Origin: Oscillospiraceae bacterium
GTDB taxonomy: Bacteria > Bacillota > Clostridia > Oscillospirales > Ruminococcaceae
Assembly: GCA_003512525.1 (NCBI GenBank)
Contig: DOQG01000060.1
Span: 434 to 64,433 of the forward strand
Length of the DNA stretch: 64,000 bases
Direction of reading: 5' to 3'
Part shown: one piece after another, positions 35,897 through 44,082 of the stretch
How positions within the stretch are numbered: the first letter of the stretch is position 1
Layout: each line of letters starts with the position of its first letter
Position numbers and translations under genes: made by a program
Notes under the pieces: model-generated
Databases searched by the model: none
The model's input: only the letters and a program-made list of their open reading frames with translations
What the model was told of the DNA's origin: nothing

Positions 35897-38392
35897 GTGA
35901 ATAGGCATGAAATGATTGATCGTATTGGTATGGAATATCTTACCACTAACATAGAAGCAGGCGAATACAGCTATGTACAGGAAGCAAGCAGTAAAGAAAA
36001 GCTTGAAAAAGCTGTAGGTCACGCTGTCAAGCATTTCAAGTTAGATATACGTTTTGAAAATAATAACGTTGCAGTATTAATCGAGACAAAGCAGAGCTTC
36101 ACTAAAGCTGACGAAAAGCAGTTGGCAGAATATGTTGAAGAAGAACGTGCTTTACATAAAGGGATAAAAATTATTGCTATTCTTGCAAATACCAACAATG
36201 ATAAGATAAAGGTATGGCGTTATTCTGTTGACGATTCTCACCTTTTGAAAGAGGAAACCGTTCTTGATACAATGGAGCACTACGTAAAACTATTTGATAC
36301 TGCGAGACAGAACGATAAAGAACGTGTCATGAAAAACACTTATGATCTTAATGAGCTCCTTCATAAAAAAGACATTGATGAGAAGCTTCGCAGTCAATTT
36401 GTAGGCACTACCCTCCTTTATATCAAAGACAAAGCCAAGACCGTTAGTGCTAAAACAGGCTTGAGAAAAATAGATGATACCTTCAAAGAAAAAATTGATG
36501 AATTATGGAGCAGTTTGTCGGCTGACGAGATAAGAGATGGTATTAAAAGTACACTCAATAGTCTTTTAGACAACTCTGAAAACAAGACAAAGAAAATTGA
36601 ACTATTGCAAAAAAATGTTCTCAACGATCAGAAAGTCAAGAAACTGAAAATTAAAGATTGGATAGAGATTCTTGATACCATCCTCATGGATATTTACAGA
36701 TATATTGACGCGGACAGTTCTGAGGGACAGGATATACTGAACCTGTTCTTTATAGCTTTTAATAAGTATACTGGCAAAGCGGATAAAAATCAGGCATTCA
36801 CTCCTGATCACATCACTGAATTCATGTGCCGTATAACAGATGTAGATAGAACAAAGGTCGTTCTGGACGGTACTTGTGGAAGCGGATCATTCTTAGTTCA
36901 GGCAATGGTAAAAGAAATTGCTGATTGTCGCAGAGATAAAACAGAAAAGGAAGCCGAGGAACTGATAAGACAGGTAAAGGAAAAACACATTTTTGGTATT
37001 GAAGTTGAAGAAAAAGCTTATGGCCTATCTACAACCAATATGCTTATTCATGGTGACGGCAATTCAAACATCAAGTTTGGCAGTATCTTTGATAATAAGA
37101 AGTTTATCATGGAAGCCGACCCTGATATAATTCTGATGAATCCGCCTTATAATGCAAAACCTATTGGTATTCCTTCCGCCTATAAATCAACATGGACTGC
37201 TAAAGCAAAGGATGGAAAAGAAGACCCAACTAAAGGTTTTGTATTTGTTCATTTTCTGTCTGATGTTATAAAGGAACTGAATGATCTGAAAGAAAAAGCT
37301 GGTAAGCCAACTAAGCAGGTTAAGCTCGCAGTGTTACTTCCAGTTGCTTCAGCAATAGGAACAAGCGATATAATCGAAAAAGAAAAGATCGCAATGCTTG
37401 AAAACAATACCCTTGAAGCAGTATTTACACTACCCAATGAGATTTTTTATCCTGGTGCCTCTGCTTGTGCCTGCTGTATGTTATTTACACTTGGCAAACC
37501 GCACTCAGAGGAAAAAGAGACTTTCTTTGGTTATTGTAAAGACGATGGCTTTAAGAAAAAGAAGAACCTCGGCAGAGTTGAACAGTTCAACGCAGATAAT
37601 GAAAGCTTGTGGAAAGAAATTGAAAAGGAGTGGATATATCTTTTCAGGAACCATAAAGCTGAACCAGGCAAATCTGCTACTGTAGTTGTTAGTGGAGAGT
37701 CAGAATGGCTTTGCGAAGCGTATATGAATACGAATTTTTCCTTAATAAACGCAGATATGTTTCAGCAAAGCATAAATAATTATGTAGCTTTTTTAATTAA
37801 ATCTGGAAGATTTCCAATTTTGACTATTGAAAAAATTAATCAAATCAAGTTAGATATTAATCAATTTAAGTATTTTAGATTAGGTCGCCTCATAGATGAA
37901 CCATATAAGGCTCATGCATATACAAAAGACGAACTGGAAGAAATAAATAATAAAGATTTATCTAAAATCAGGTATATAACGAGAACTGCCGATAATAACG
38001 GCTGTGAACTGATAGTAAAAAATGAAGCCCTATCTTATGTTGAAGAGGGAAATGCAATTACAATAGGTGATACAACAGCTACTTGTTTTTACCAAGAGGA
38101 AAAATTTGTTACTGGAGATCATATGATTGTAGTCCGCGCAAATTGGCTCAATACATATACAGGTTTATTTATTGTTACATTGCTTAACAATGAACAATAC
38201 CGTTATTCTTATGGAAGAGCTTTTCTTATGGACAGAGTAAAAGAGACCGTTTTGAAATTACCAATCTGTCGTAATAATGATGGTTTGTCAATTATTGATG
38301 AGGCAAAGCGATTTTCAGATGAAGGATTTATTCCGGATTGGCAGTTTATGGAGGACTATATTAAATCACTGCCTTATGGGGATAAAATATAA
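35897..38392 (+). CDS. single-chain restriction-methylation enzyme (type IIG-like)
   Basis: 831 residues if it starts at GTG 35897; GTG 35885 is possible. Residues 30-110 form a PD-(D/E)XK nuclease like the N-terminus of HsdR (D50, E63-x-K65 in VLIETKQSF). Residues 120-260 are helical. About 270-560 is an N6-adenine methylase with SAM motif DGTCGSGSF (about 322) and catalytic NPPYN (about 414). The C-terminal 250 residues look like a target-recognition domain (FKYFRLGRLI, GNAITIGDTTATCFYQ, YSYGRAF). All parts for cutting and protective methylation are present in one chain. The Gabija-like gene starts 25 bases downstream. Confidence 0.82.
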   Translation: MNRHEMIDRIGMEYLTTNIEAGEYSYVQEASSKEKLEKAVGHAVKHFKLDIRFENNNVAVLIETKQSFTKADEKQLAEYVEEERALHKGIKIIAILANTNNDKIKVWRYSVDDSHLLKEETVLDTMEHYVKLFDTARQNDKERVMKNTYDLNELLHKKDIDEKLRSQFVGTTLLYIKDKAKTVSAKTGLRKIDDTFKEKIDELWSSLSADEIRDGIKSTLNSLLDNSENKTKKIELLQKNVLNDQKVKKLKIKDWIEILDTILMDIYRYIDADSSEGQDILNLFFIAFNKYTGKADKNQAFTPDHITEFMCRITDVDRTKVVLDGTCGSGSFLVQAMVKEIADCRRDKTEKEAEELIRQVKEKHIFGIEVEEKAYGLSTTNMLIHGDGNSNIKFGSIFDNKKFIMEADPDIILMNPPYNAKPIGIPSAYKSTWTAKAKDGKEDPTKGFVFVHFLSDVIKELNDLKEKAGKPTKQVKLAVLLPVASAIGTSDIIEKEKIAMLENNTLEAVFTLPNEIFYPGASACACCMLFTLGKPHSEEKETFFGYCKDDGFKKKKNLGRVEQFNADNESLWKEIEKEWIYLFRNHKAEPGKSATVVVSGESEWLCEAYMNTNFSLINADMFQQSINNYVAFLIKSGRFPILTIEKINQIKLDINQFKYFRLGRLIDEPYKAHAYTKDELEEINNKDLSKIRYITRTADNNGCELIVKNEALSYVEEGNAITIGDTTATCFYQEEKFVTGDHMIVVRANWLNTYTGLFIVTLLNNEQYRYSYGRAFLMDRVKETVLKLPICRNNDGLSIIDEAKRFSDEGFIPDWQFMEDYIKSLPYGDKI

Positions 38393-38417
38393 TAGTTGTT
38401 ATAGAAGGTGAAAGTAT

Positions 38418-40499
38418 ATGTTACTGAGTAATGTACATATTTGGAATTACAGACTTCTTCTTGATACCAATATACACTTAGACGAAGCACTGACGTTAAT
38501 AGTTGGTAAAAATAATGCAGGTAAAACTTCGTTTTTATCTATTCTTCAACGTATTCTATCAGGCAGAAAAGACCTGGATTTTGCTGATTATCCGATACAA
38601 TGTAGAAGCACATTATATGAAGTCTTATGGAAAGTCGTAAAAGGAAAAATCTCTATTGACAAAGCCAAAGACTTGATTCCAAAAACAGCTATTCAGTTTG
38701 ATATTGATTATTCAAATGAAGCTGAGGATGAGTATCTTGGAGCGCTTTCGCCATTTATTATTGATTTAGATATTAACAATAACATAGCTCGTATTTTGGT
38801 AGAATATCAAAGCATACTCTCTGATACCATTATAACGGAAATAACTGATAAAATAAGTCTGCTAAAAGTAACTAATCCTACAGCTAAAAGTAAAAAAAGC
38901 AGTGAAATAATAGCAATTTCAAATTACCTCAGTACAAATTTTAACAAGATATTTGAAATTAGTGTAAAAGCAATCAATCCCACTAACCCATCTGTTTTTC
39001 AGATAAGAGAAGTATCCCATCTCAGAGATGTTTTTATATTCAAAAGAATATCAGCTGAACGTGGTTTAGATGAACTTGATAATCATGATAAAAAGCCGAT
39101 TGGACAAGTTATGGAACGCATTTTCCAAGATGGTGTTATTCCTTTTGAAGAAAATATAACTAAAAAAATCGAAAAACTTAAAGCTTATGTTGAACAGGAA
39201 AGCATAAAAGCTCAAGATGAAATCAATAAACTTCTTGAAGAAATAATTACAAAAATGATACGCTTCGGATATCCGACAGCAGAAGACTTGCAATTAAAGG
39301 CAACAACGCAAATATTGTTGAAAGATAATATCATTAAAGACACTGATCTTGCATATTCAATTAGTGGAGAAAATGAAACTCTACCAAGTTCCCACAATGG
39401 TCTGGGTTATAAAAATCTTATAAAAATAGTGTTTTTATTGCAAGAGTTCGCACAAGAAATCAAAAAGAATTCACTTTCTGCAATTCCTTTACTTTTTTTG
39501 GAAGAACCTGAAGCACATATGCATCCTCAATTACAAACCGTTTTTGTAAAGTATATTAGTGAGGTTCTTGAAGGCTTTACAGGCAATAAAATTCAAATAT
39601 TGATTTCTACACATTCGTCATATATAGCTAATTCAGTTCCTTTTACACAAGTCAGATATTTTAAGAGGCTGAAAGAATGTGTTATATGTAAGAATTTAAC
39701 TGACTTCTATAATACGTGTCAAAACGATGAAGAAAAGCAAAACAATTTGCAATTCCTACATAAATACATGACAATAAGCAGATGTGATCTTTACTTTTGT
39801 GATAAAGCTATATTGGTTGAAGGAGCAGCTGAGAGACTTTTGATTCCAGATATGATTAATAAATGTGATCAAGCTGGTTTGTTCAACACAAAATCGCCAA
39901 CCTTAGCATCTCAATATTGCTCAATAATAGAAGTTGGTGGAGCATATGCCCATAAGTTCTTTGATTTTATAGACTTTCTCGGAATACCAGCATTAATACT
40001 AACGGATATTGATTTTGTTACTTTACACGGAAAGAATTGCTTGAAAGATAAAGCAAAGAGAACTTCCAATGCAACTATAATGAAATGGTGTAGAGACAAA
40101 TTGAACATTCCATTATCCATTTCGGTAAAGATAGAAGATGTCTATAAACTAATATCCGACGATAAGCTTACTAACGGATTTAGACATATCGAATTTCAAA
40201 AAGAGGAAAACGGATATCATGCTCGAAGTTTGGAGGAGGCTATCATGAATGTTAACCGAGATTTATACAGTATTAGCCATTCTGATAGTACTTTTTCTTT
40301 CGATTCGGAAAATCAAAAGAAAACAAACTTTTCTTTACAATTACTGACTGACGATGATTATTTAGATTATCAAACACCTTCATATATTGTTGATGGGCTA
40401 ATATGGCTTAACAATCAAGACAAAGTAGTATATCCTGTTACAATCACCGTTAAAGAAAAGAAAAAGCGAAAACTAACTTTAAAAACAATAAAAGATTAA
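38418..40499 (+). CDS. gajA: OLD-family nuclease, Gabija GajA-like
   Basis: 693 residues. The N-terminal ABC-type ATPase has Walker A GKNNAGKTS (30-38) and, after a helical insert, Walker B LLFLEEPEAHMHP (about 360) and the His switch ISTHSSYIA. The C-terminal TOPRIM domain has the catalytic Glu in LVEGAAERLLIP (about 466) and the acidic pair in ILTDIDF (about 530). Class 2 OLD nucleases followed by a UvrD-like helicase define Gabija, in which GajA nicks DNA when nucleotides fall during infection. It is about 115 residues longer than the Bacillus GajA. The helicase gene begins 11 bases after its stop. Confidence 0.87.
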   Translation: MLLSNVHIWNYRLLLDTNIHLDEALTLIVGKNNAGKTSFLSILQRILSGRKDLDFADYPIQCRSTLYEVLWKVVKGKISIDKAKDLIPKTAIQFDIDYSNEAEDEYLGALSPFIIDLDINNNIARILVEYQSILSDTIITEITDKISLLKVTNPTAKSKKSSEIIAISNYLSTNFNKIFEISVKAINPTNPSVFQIREVSHLRDVFIFKRISAERGLDELDNHDKKPIGQVMERIFQDGVIPFEENITKKIEKLKAYVEQESIKAQDEINKLLEEIITKMIRFGYPTAEDLQLKATTQILLKDNIIKDTDLAYSISGENETLPSSHNGLGYKNLIKIVFLLQEFAQEIKKNSLSAIPLLFLEEPEAHMHPQLQTVFVKYISEVLEGFTGNKIQILISTHSSYIANSVPFTQVRYFKRLKECVICKNLTDFYNTCQNDEEKQNNLQFLHKYMTISRCDLYFCDKAILVEGAAERLLIPDMINKCDQAGLFNTKSPTLASQYCSIIEVGGAYAHKFFDFIDFLGIPALILTDIDFVTLHGKNCLKDKAKRTSNATIMKWCRDKLNIPLSISVKIEDVYKLISDDKLTNGFRHIEFQKEENGYHARSLEEAIMNVNRDLYSISHSDSTFSFDSENQKKTNFSLQLLTDDDYLDYQTPSYIVDGLIWLNNQDKVVYPVTITVKEKKKRKLTLKTIKD

Positions 40500-40510
40500 G
40501 GTAGAATAAT

Positions 40511-42217
40511 ATGGCTATACTTAATAAAAGAATTCAAGAACAAGCTGATGCTATTGATAATCATATAATTGATGTCTTAAAAACTGGAAACAGTTTTATA
40601 GTTGAAGCAGGTGCAGGCTCAGGAAAGACATATTCACTTCTAAAGGTTATTGATTGGCTGGAACAGAATAAATGTCAAGAATTTAGAAAGAAGAAAAAGA
40701 ATATAGCGTGTATTACATATACTAATGCTGCTGTAAACGTAATACTTGAAAGACTTTCTGTTGATAGTTCAATCGTACCTTCAACTATTCATTCATTCGC
40801 GTGGGATTCAATAAATCAATTTCAGCAAACATTAAAAAATTATTCAGAAGAGTTAGGACTATTACCAGAAGGCGTTAACATAGATCAGATAACTAATGTT
40901 GCATATACGCTCGGTTCAAGGTATATAGATAACGGGACTTTATATCTTTATCATGATGATGTTATTAAACTGTTTGCCAAATTCTTATATAATATAAAAT
41001 TCAGAAGACTTCTATCGCTAAGATATCCAATCGTATTAATTGATGAATATCAGGATTCTTTTAAGATATTGACTGATAAATTTATAGAACACTTTGTAGA
41101 AGGCTCGAAAACCATTCAATTTGGTTTCTTTGGTGATTCATGGCAAACTATTTATACATCAAATGGTGCTTGTGGGAAAATAGAAAGTAAACATCTGGTT
41201 GAAATACAAAAAACTTTGAATTTTCGATCAAATGTGGCTGTAGTAAATACCCTAAATGCAATTAGAACTGATTTACAGCAAGAAGCCGTCGATCAGCATG
41301 ATGATGGACAAGTTTTCGTGATAACAACACAAGATTACCAAGGCCATAGACAAGGCGGTTATTACAAGTCAGAATTAGCACAGGATGACCTTGTGTATTA
41401 CGTTGACAATGTAAAAAAACAATTAGAACGTGATTGGAATGGCAAAGTAAAAACATTAATGATTACCCATAAAATGCTTGCAAATCAACAACATTATGAT
41501 AATGTGCTTAAATTATTAGGAGATTCGTTGAAAGACGAAACAAATGAGTATTTGAAATTCTTTCAGGATATTATCGAACCTCTCTATAAAGCATTAAGTG
41601 ATAATAATATAAATGATTTGTGTGATGCTTTAAAAACACATCATATGCTTATAGAAAGAAAAAATCAAAAGAAATCATGGCATACACTATATGAAGCATT
41701 AAAAGATGCAAGAAAAAAAACAATAAAAGATGTCATAAATGTATGTATAGAAAACGTGCAAATAATCCCTATTCCATCTATAATAGTAGAAAACCATAAA
41801 GCGTATCTGTTAAATCCCGATTATATATATAGTAAAGTGACATTATCAGAGTTATATAATATTAGTTATTCAGAAATTGTAAATGCAATTGCTTTCTTTT
41901 CACCGCAATCAGACTATTCAACCGAACACGGTGTAAAAGGTGAGGAATATGAAAATGTACTTTTCGTTATTGGGCGAGGATGGAATAATTATAAATTTGA
42001 TGAGCAAGTCTATTTAAATCCAACAAATTTATCAGGAAAAGAATATGATGCCTATATTAGAAATAGAAATCTATTCTATGTCTGTTGCTCAAGATCCATT
42101 AAAAGATTAGCGATATTTGTAACTGTACCAATTAATGATGAATTTGAATGCTACTTGGAGAAAATTGTAGGTAAAGATAGCATTTCTACCTACAGTCATT
42201 TTGTTAATCAAGATTAG
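40511..42217 (+). CDS. gajB: UvrD-like helicase, Gabija GajB-like
   Basis: 568 residues, superfamily 1. Walker A is EAGAGSGKTYS (32-42), motif Ia CITYTNAA, then STIHSFAW, motif II VLIDEYQDSF (about 176), motif III FGDSWQTIY, and a late VKGEEYENVLFV with FYVCCSRSIKRL of motifs V-VI. The motif set is intact, so ATPase activity is likely. In Gabija, GajB assembles around the GajA tetramer and consumes nucleotides. It directly follows the OLD nuclease. Confidence 0.87.
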   Translation: MAILNKRIQEQADAIDNHIIDVLKTGNSFIVEAGAGSGKTYSLLKVIDWLEQNKCQEFRKKKKNIACITYTNAAVNVILERLSVDSSIVPSTIHSFAWDSINQFQQTLKNYSEELGLLPEGVNIDQITNVAYTLGSRYIDNGTLYLYHDDVIKLFAKFLYNIKFRRLLSLRYPIVLIDEYQDSFKILTDKFIEHFVEGSKTIQFGFFGDSWQTIYTSNGACGKIESKHLVEIQKTLNFRSNVAVVNTLNAIRTDLQQEAVDQHDDGQVFVITTQDYQGHRQGGYYKSELAQDDLVYYVDNVKKQLERDWNGKVKTLMITHKMLANQQHYDNVLKLLGDSLKDETNEYLKFFQDIIEPLYKALSDNNINDLCDALKTHHMLIERKNQKKSWHTLYEALKDARKKTIKDVINVCIENVQIIPIPSIIVENHKAYLLNPDYIYSKVTLSELYNISYSEIVNAIAFFSPQSDYSTEHGVKGEEYENVLFVIGRGWNNYKFDEQVYLNPTNLSGKEYDAYIRNRNLFYVCCSRSIKRLAIFVTVPINDEFECYLEKIVGKDSISTYSHFVNQD

Positions 42218-42266
42218 TTAAAGCATCAGGTTAGACTTATCAATATTTGGGTGGTGAATAGTTTTT

Positions 42267-43145
42267 GTGAAAGCGAAAATTGTTCAAAAAAGTAATAGTT
42301 ATAAACCTGAAGATATGATGGTTGCTCATAAAGCGATAAAAGCAAAGTGGGAACTACTACGTAAAGATCTTCAAGTAGGGAAATATACATTTGATGATGA
42401 ATCAGAAGCAACAAACAGCGAATTTCTATCAGAATTTGATAGTTTCTTTACGACTGATGGTGGAGAAGAATACTTCTCAAAACCTTTAAGCGATGTATAT
42501 AATAATGCTTATCTAATCAGAGGTACTATTCTTGAAGAGACTGAGCCCACGCCAAATGGAAATCGATTTATTCCATATTCACAGTACATAAAAAATGATA
42601 ACAGGTTTAGTCCTAAAGGTGTGGAATGGTTATATTTAGCTTTGGGCTATCCGAAAACTCAAAATGGGAAAGATAAAGCACGCAAGTGTTCCGAAAAAGA
42701 ATGCAGAGTATTAAGTGGTTACAGATTTGCTTTGTGTGAATTTGAAACAACTGAACATGATGGTAAAATAGTTGACTTGACAGTAGGAGAGACGTGGTCA
42801 CCTAAAAAGCAACAACAAGAGATACGAAGGCTGATAAAAAGCCAGCGAAAAAAGAACCCCTTTATTGTGGAAACTGAGATACTTGAACATCATCCGATTT
42901 GCAAAAGAAATATTGTCGCAGCTTATTCAAATATAATATCAAGCGAATTATTCGTTCCATTGGATTCAGAAAATAGAAGCTTAATCTACGCACCATTTCA
43001 TTGCATTGCTCATTATTTTCAGTCATTAGGGTACTGTGGAATTATCTATAAAAGCACAGTATATGATAAAGGTAAGAATCTTGTTTTGTTCAACAAGAAT
43101 TTGGCTATTCCTATTGAGAAAAGTATCAAAGTCTATACTATATAA
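42267..43145 (+). CDS. RES-domain protein, possible NAD+-consuming effector
   Basis: 292 residues. Several blocks fit a RES domain: an early Arg (YLIRGT, R85), RFSPKGVEWLYLALG (113-127), a Glu near 145, and a C-terminal HCIAHYFQSLGYCGIIYKS..GKNLVLFN with Ser at about 263, the Arg-Glu-Ser set of the family. RES toxins such as MbcT split NAD+. The usual Xre/MbcA-like antitoxin is not beside it. It is the fourth gene of the operon, 50 bases after gajB, starting at GTG 42267. The first 80 residues are unrecognised. A link to Gabija is inference from position. Confidence 0.6.
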   Translation: MKAKIVQKSNSYKPEDMMVAHKAIKAKWELLRKDLQVGKYTFDDESEATNSEFLSEFDSFFTTDGGEEYFSKPLSDVYNNAYLIRGTILEETEPTPNGNRFIPYSQYIKNDNRFSPKGVEWLYLALGYPKTQNGKDKARKCSEKECRVLSGYRFALCEFETTEHDGKIVDLTVGETWSPKKQQQEIRRLIKSQRKKNPFIVETEILEHHPICKRNIVAAYSNIISSELFVPLDSENRSLIYAPFHCIAHYFQSLGYCGIIYKSTVYDKGKNLVLFNKNLAIPIEKSIKVYTI

Positions 43146-43168
43146 CAGAGTTCACAGACCATAATAAA

Positions 43169-43192
43169 ACGGCTGCACTCTAAAGCACAGCC
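43169..43192. terminator. terminator between the RES gene and a convergent small gene
   Basis: CGGCTG..CTCTAAAG..CAGCCG hairpin between two convergent genes; it can serve both strands. Confidence 0.6.
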
Positions 43193-43200
43193 GATAAATC

Positions 43201-43617
43201 TTAAATATAAACCATACACTCAAACACCGCTTCTCTCGCCATATAGACGAAGCAGTTCTCCAGACCGAGCATTTTCTCGGTATCACCGCTGAGAACAGCT
43301 TTCTGATAGCAACTATCAGTCTGTTTCCAAAGCTCCACCTGACGTGAGATAGCATCGCTGACTTTCAGTTCCATATCATTGAGATACTGTATGATCCTGC
43401 CCTCGTTGACGAGCTCGCGAAGCCTGTCGGGGCAATGGCTGTCAGAAAAATGAAGATGATACCTGATGAAGTCGGTGTTGTAGGTCTTGCTCTCCTCAGT
43501 CTGTGTATCGGGATTGAAATGTGTGACGGTCAAGGTGTTGGTGTCAAGTCTCCACAGTGGAACGTATTTCTTTTTCTGCGGGCTGAATACTGTCTGTTCA
43601 CTCTTATATCTGCTCAT
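43201..43617 (-). CDS. small accessory protein, weakly TnpV-like
   Basis: 138 residues from ATG 43617 after GGAGGTAGTAATC. The C-terminal half (GRIIQYLNDMELKVSDAISR ... YMAREAVFECMVY) has the helix spacing of the TnpV family carried by many Firmicutes transposable elements, but the match is weak. The N-terminus is unrecognised. It lies at the right end of element B and reads inward. Confidence 0.45.
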   Translation of the reverse strand: MSRYKSEQTVFSPQKKKYVPLWRLDTNTLTVTHFNPDTQTEESKTYNTDFIRYHLHFSDSHCPDRLRELVNEGRIIQYLNDMELKVSDAISRQVELWKQTDSCYQKAVLSGDTEKMLGLENCFVYMAREAVFECMVYI

Positions 43618-43717
43618 GATTACTACCTCCATTATGCTTTATCATGATTGGATTCACGGTGTTCAAAAATGTATTCCGTGATGTGAAATGATAATAACAG
43701 GAGTATGACCATAACGT

Positions 43718-43767
43718 TGTCCTTTGTCTGTCCTTTACAAGTTTCAAAAAGATAGAATAAAGGACAG
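43718..43767. repeat. arm-type integrase sites, right end of element B
   Basis: TGTCCTTTG at 43718 and TGTCCTTTA at 43729, 11 bases apart, with an inverted copy at 43759. The same motif occurs at 33411-33452 inside the left end of element B. Confidence 0.65.
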
Positions 43768-43854
43768 CATAATAAAACGAGTTAAGGTTAAAAAACACCG
43801 TAAATACGGGATATTTCCCATATCACGGCAGATTAGAAAATGTGAAAAATTTAA

Positions 43855-43914
43855 TTCAATTCCCGTACGGGTCACCAATTATGTATCTCGCAAATGCCTA
43901 TTATGGCGTTTGCG
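43855..43914. repeat. attR of element B
   Basis: Copy of the tRNA-Glu 3' end with one mismatch at its fourth base. From 43859 to 43914 it is identical to 16980-17035, including most of the terminator hairpin, so the flank beyond is probably the original tRNA-Glu downstream sequence. Confidence 0.9.
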
Positions 43915-44046
43915 GGATTTTTCTTTTATCACGAAAATGTGCTATGTCCGCTGTTCGGGCTTTTTAGCGGGTATATTGTTTTAACCGGTGCTATCATGCG
44001 TAAGAAAACCGAACGCACCGTCAATTGCTGTTTTTGGCGTAAAAAT

Positions 44047-44070
44047 AACCGCCCTGTTTTCAGAGCGGTT
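44047..44070 (-). terminator. terminator of the GHKL/SNF2 operon
   Basis: AACCGC..CTG pairs with CAG..GCGGTT; on the minus strand TATTTTTA follows. It lies 13 bases beyond the operon's last stop codon. Confidence 0.65.
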
Positions 44071-44082
44071 ACATATTTAATT

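Larger units (their letters stand above)
33344..43877. mobile_element. element B: degenerate integrative element carrying a defence operon
   Basis: It lies between the att copies at 33321 and 43855. Its own arm-type repeats TGTCCTTTR sit inside both ends (33411, a near-copy at 33422, 33444; 43718, 43729, and inverted 43759). The integrase is a pseudogene and no mobilization gene remains. It may be excisable only in trans or together with element A. Its content is an XRE gene, a single-chain restriction-methylation gene, a Gabija-like pair, a RES-domain gene and one small unknown. Confidence 0.82.
43618..44082. other. right end of element B and flanking chromosome
   Basis: Contains arm-type repeats at 43718, 43729 and 43759, the att copy at 43855 with its hairpin, and a terminator at 44047. 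No gene was accepted; short plus-strand frames across the att site have no ribosome site. Confidence 0.6.
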
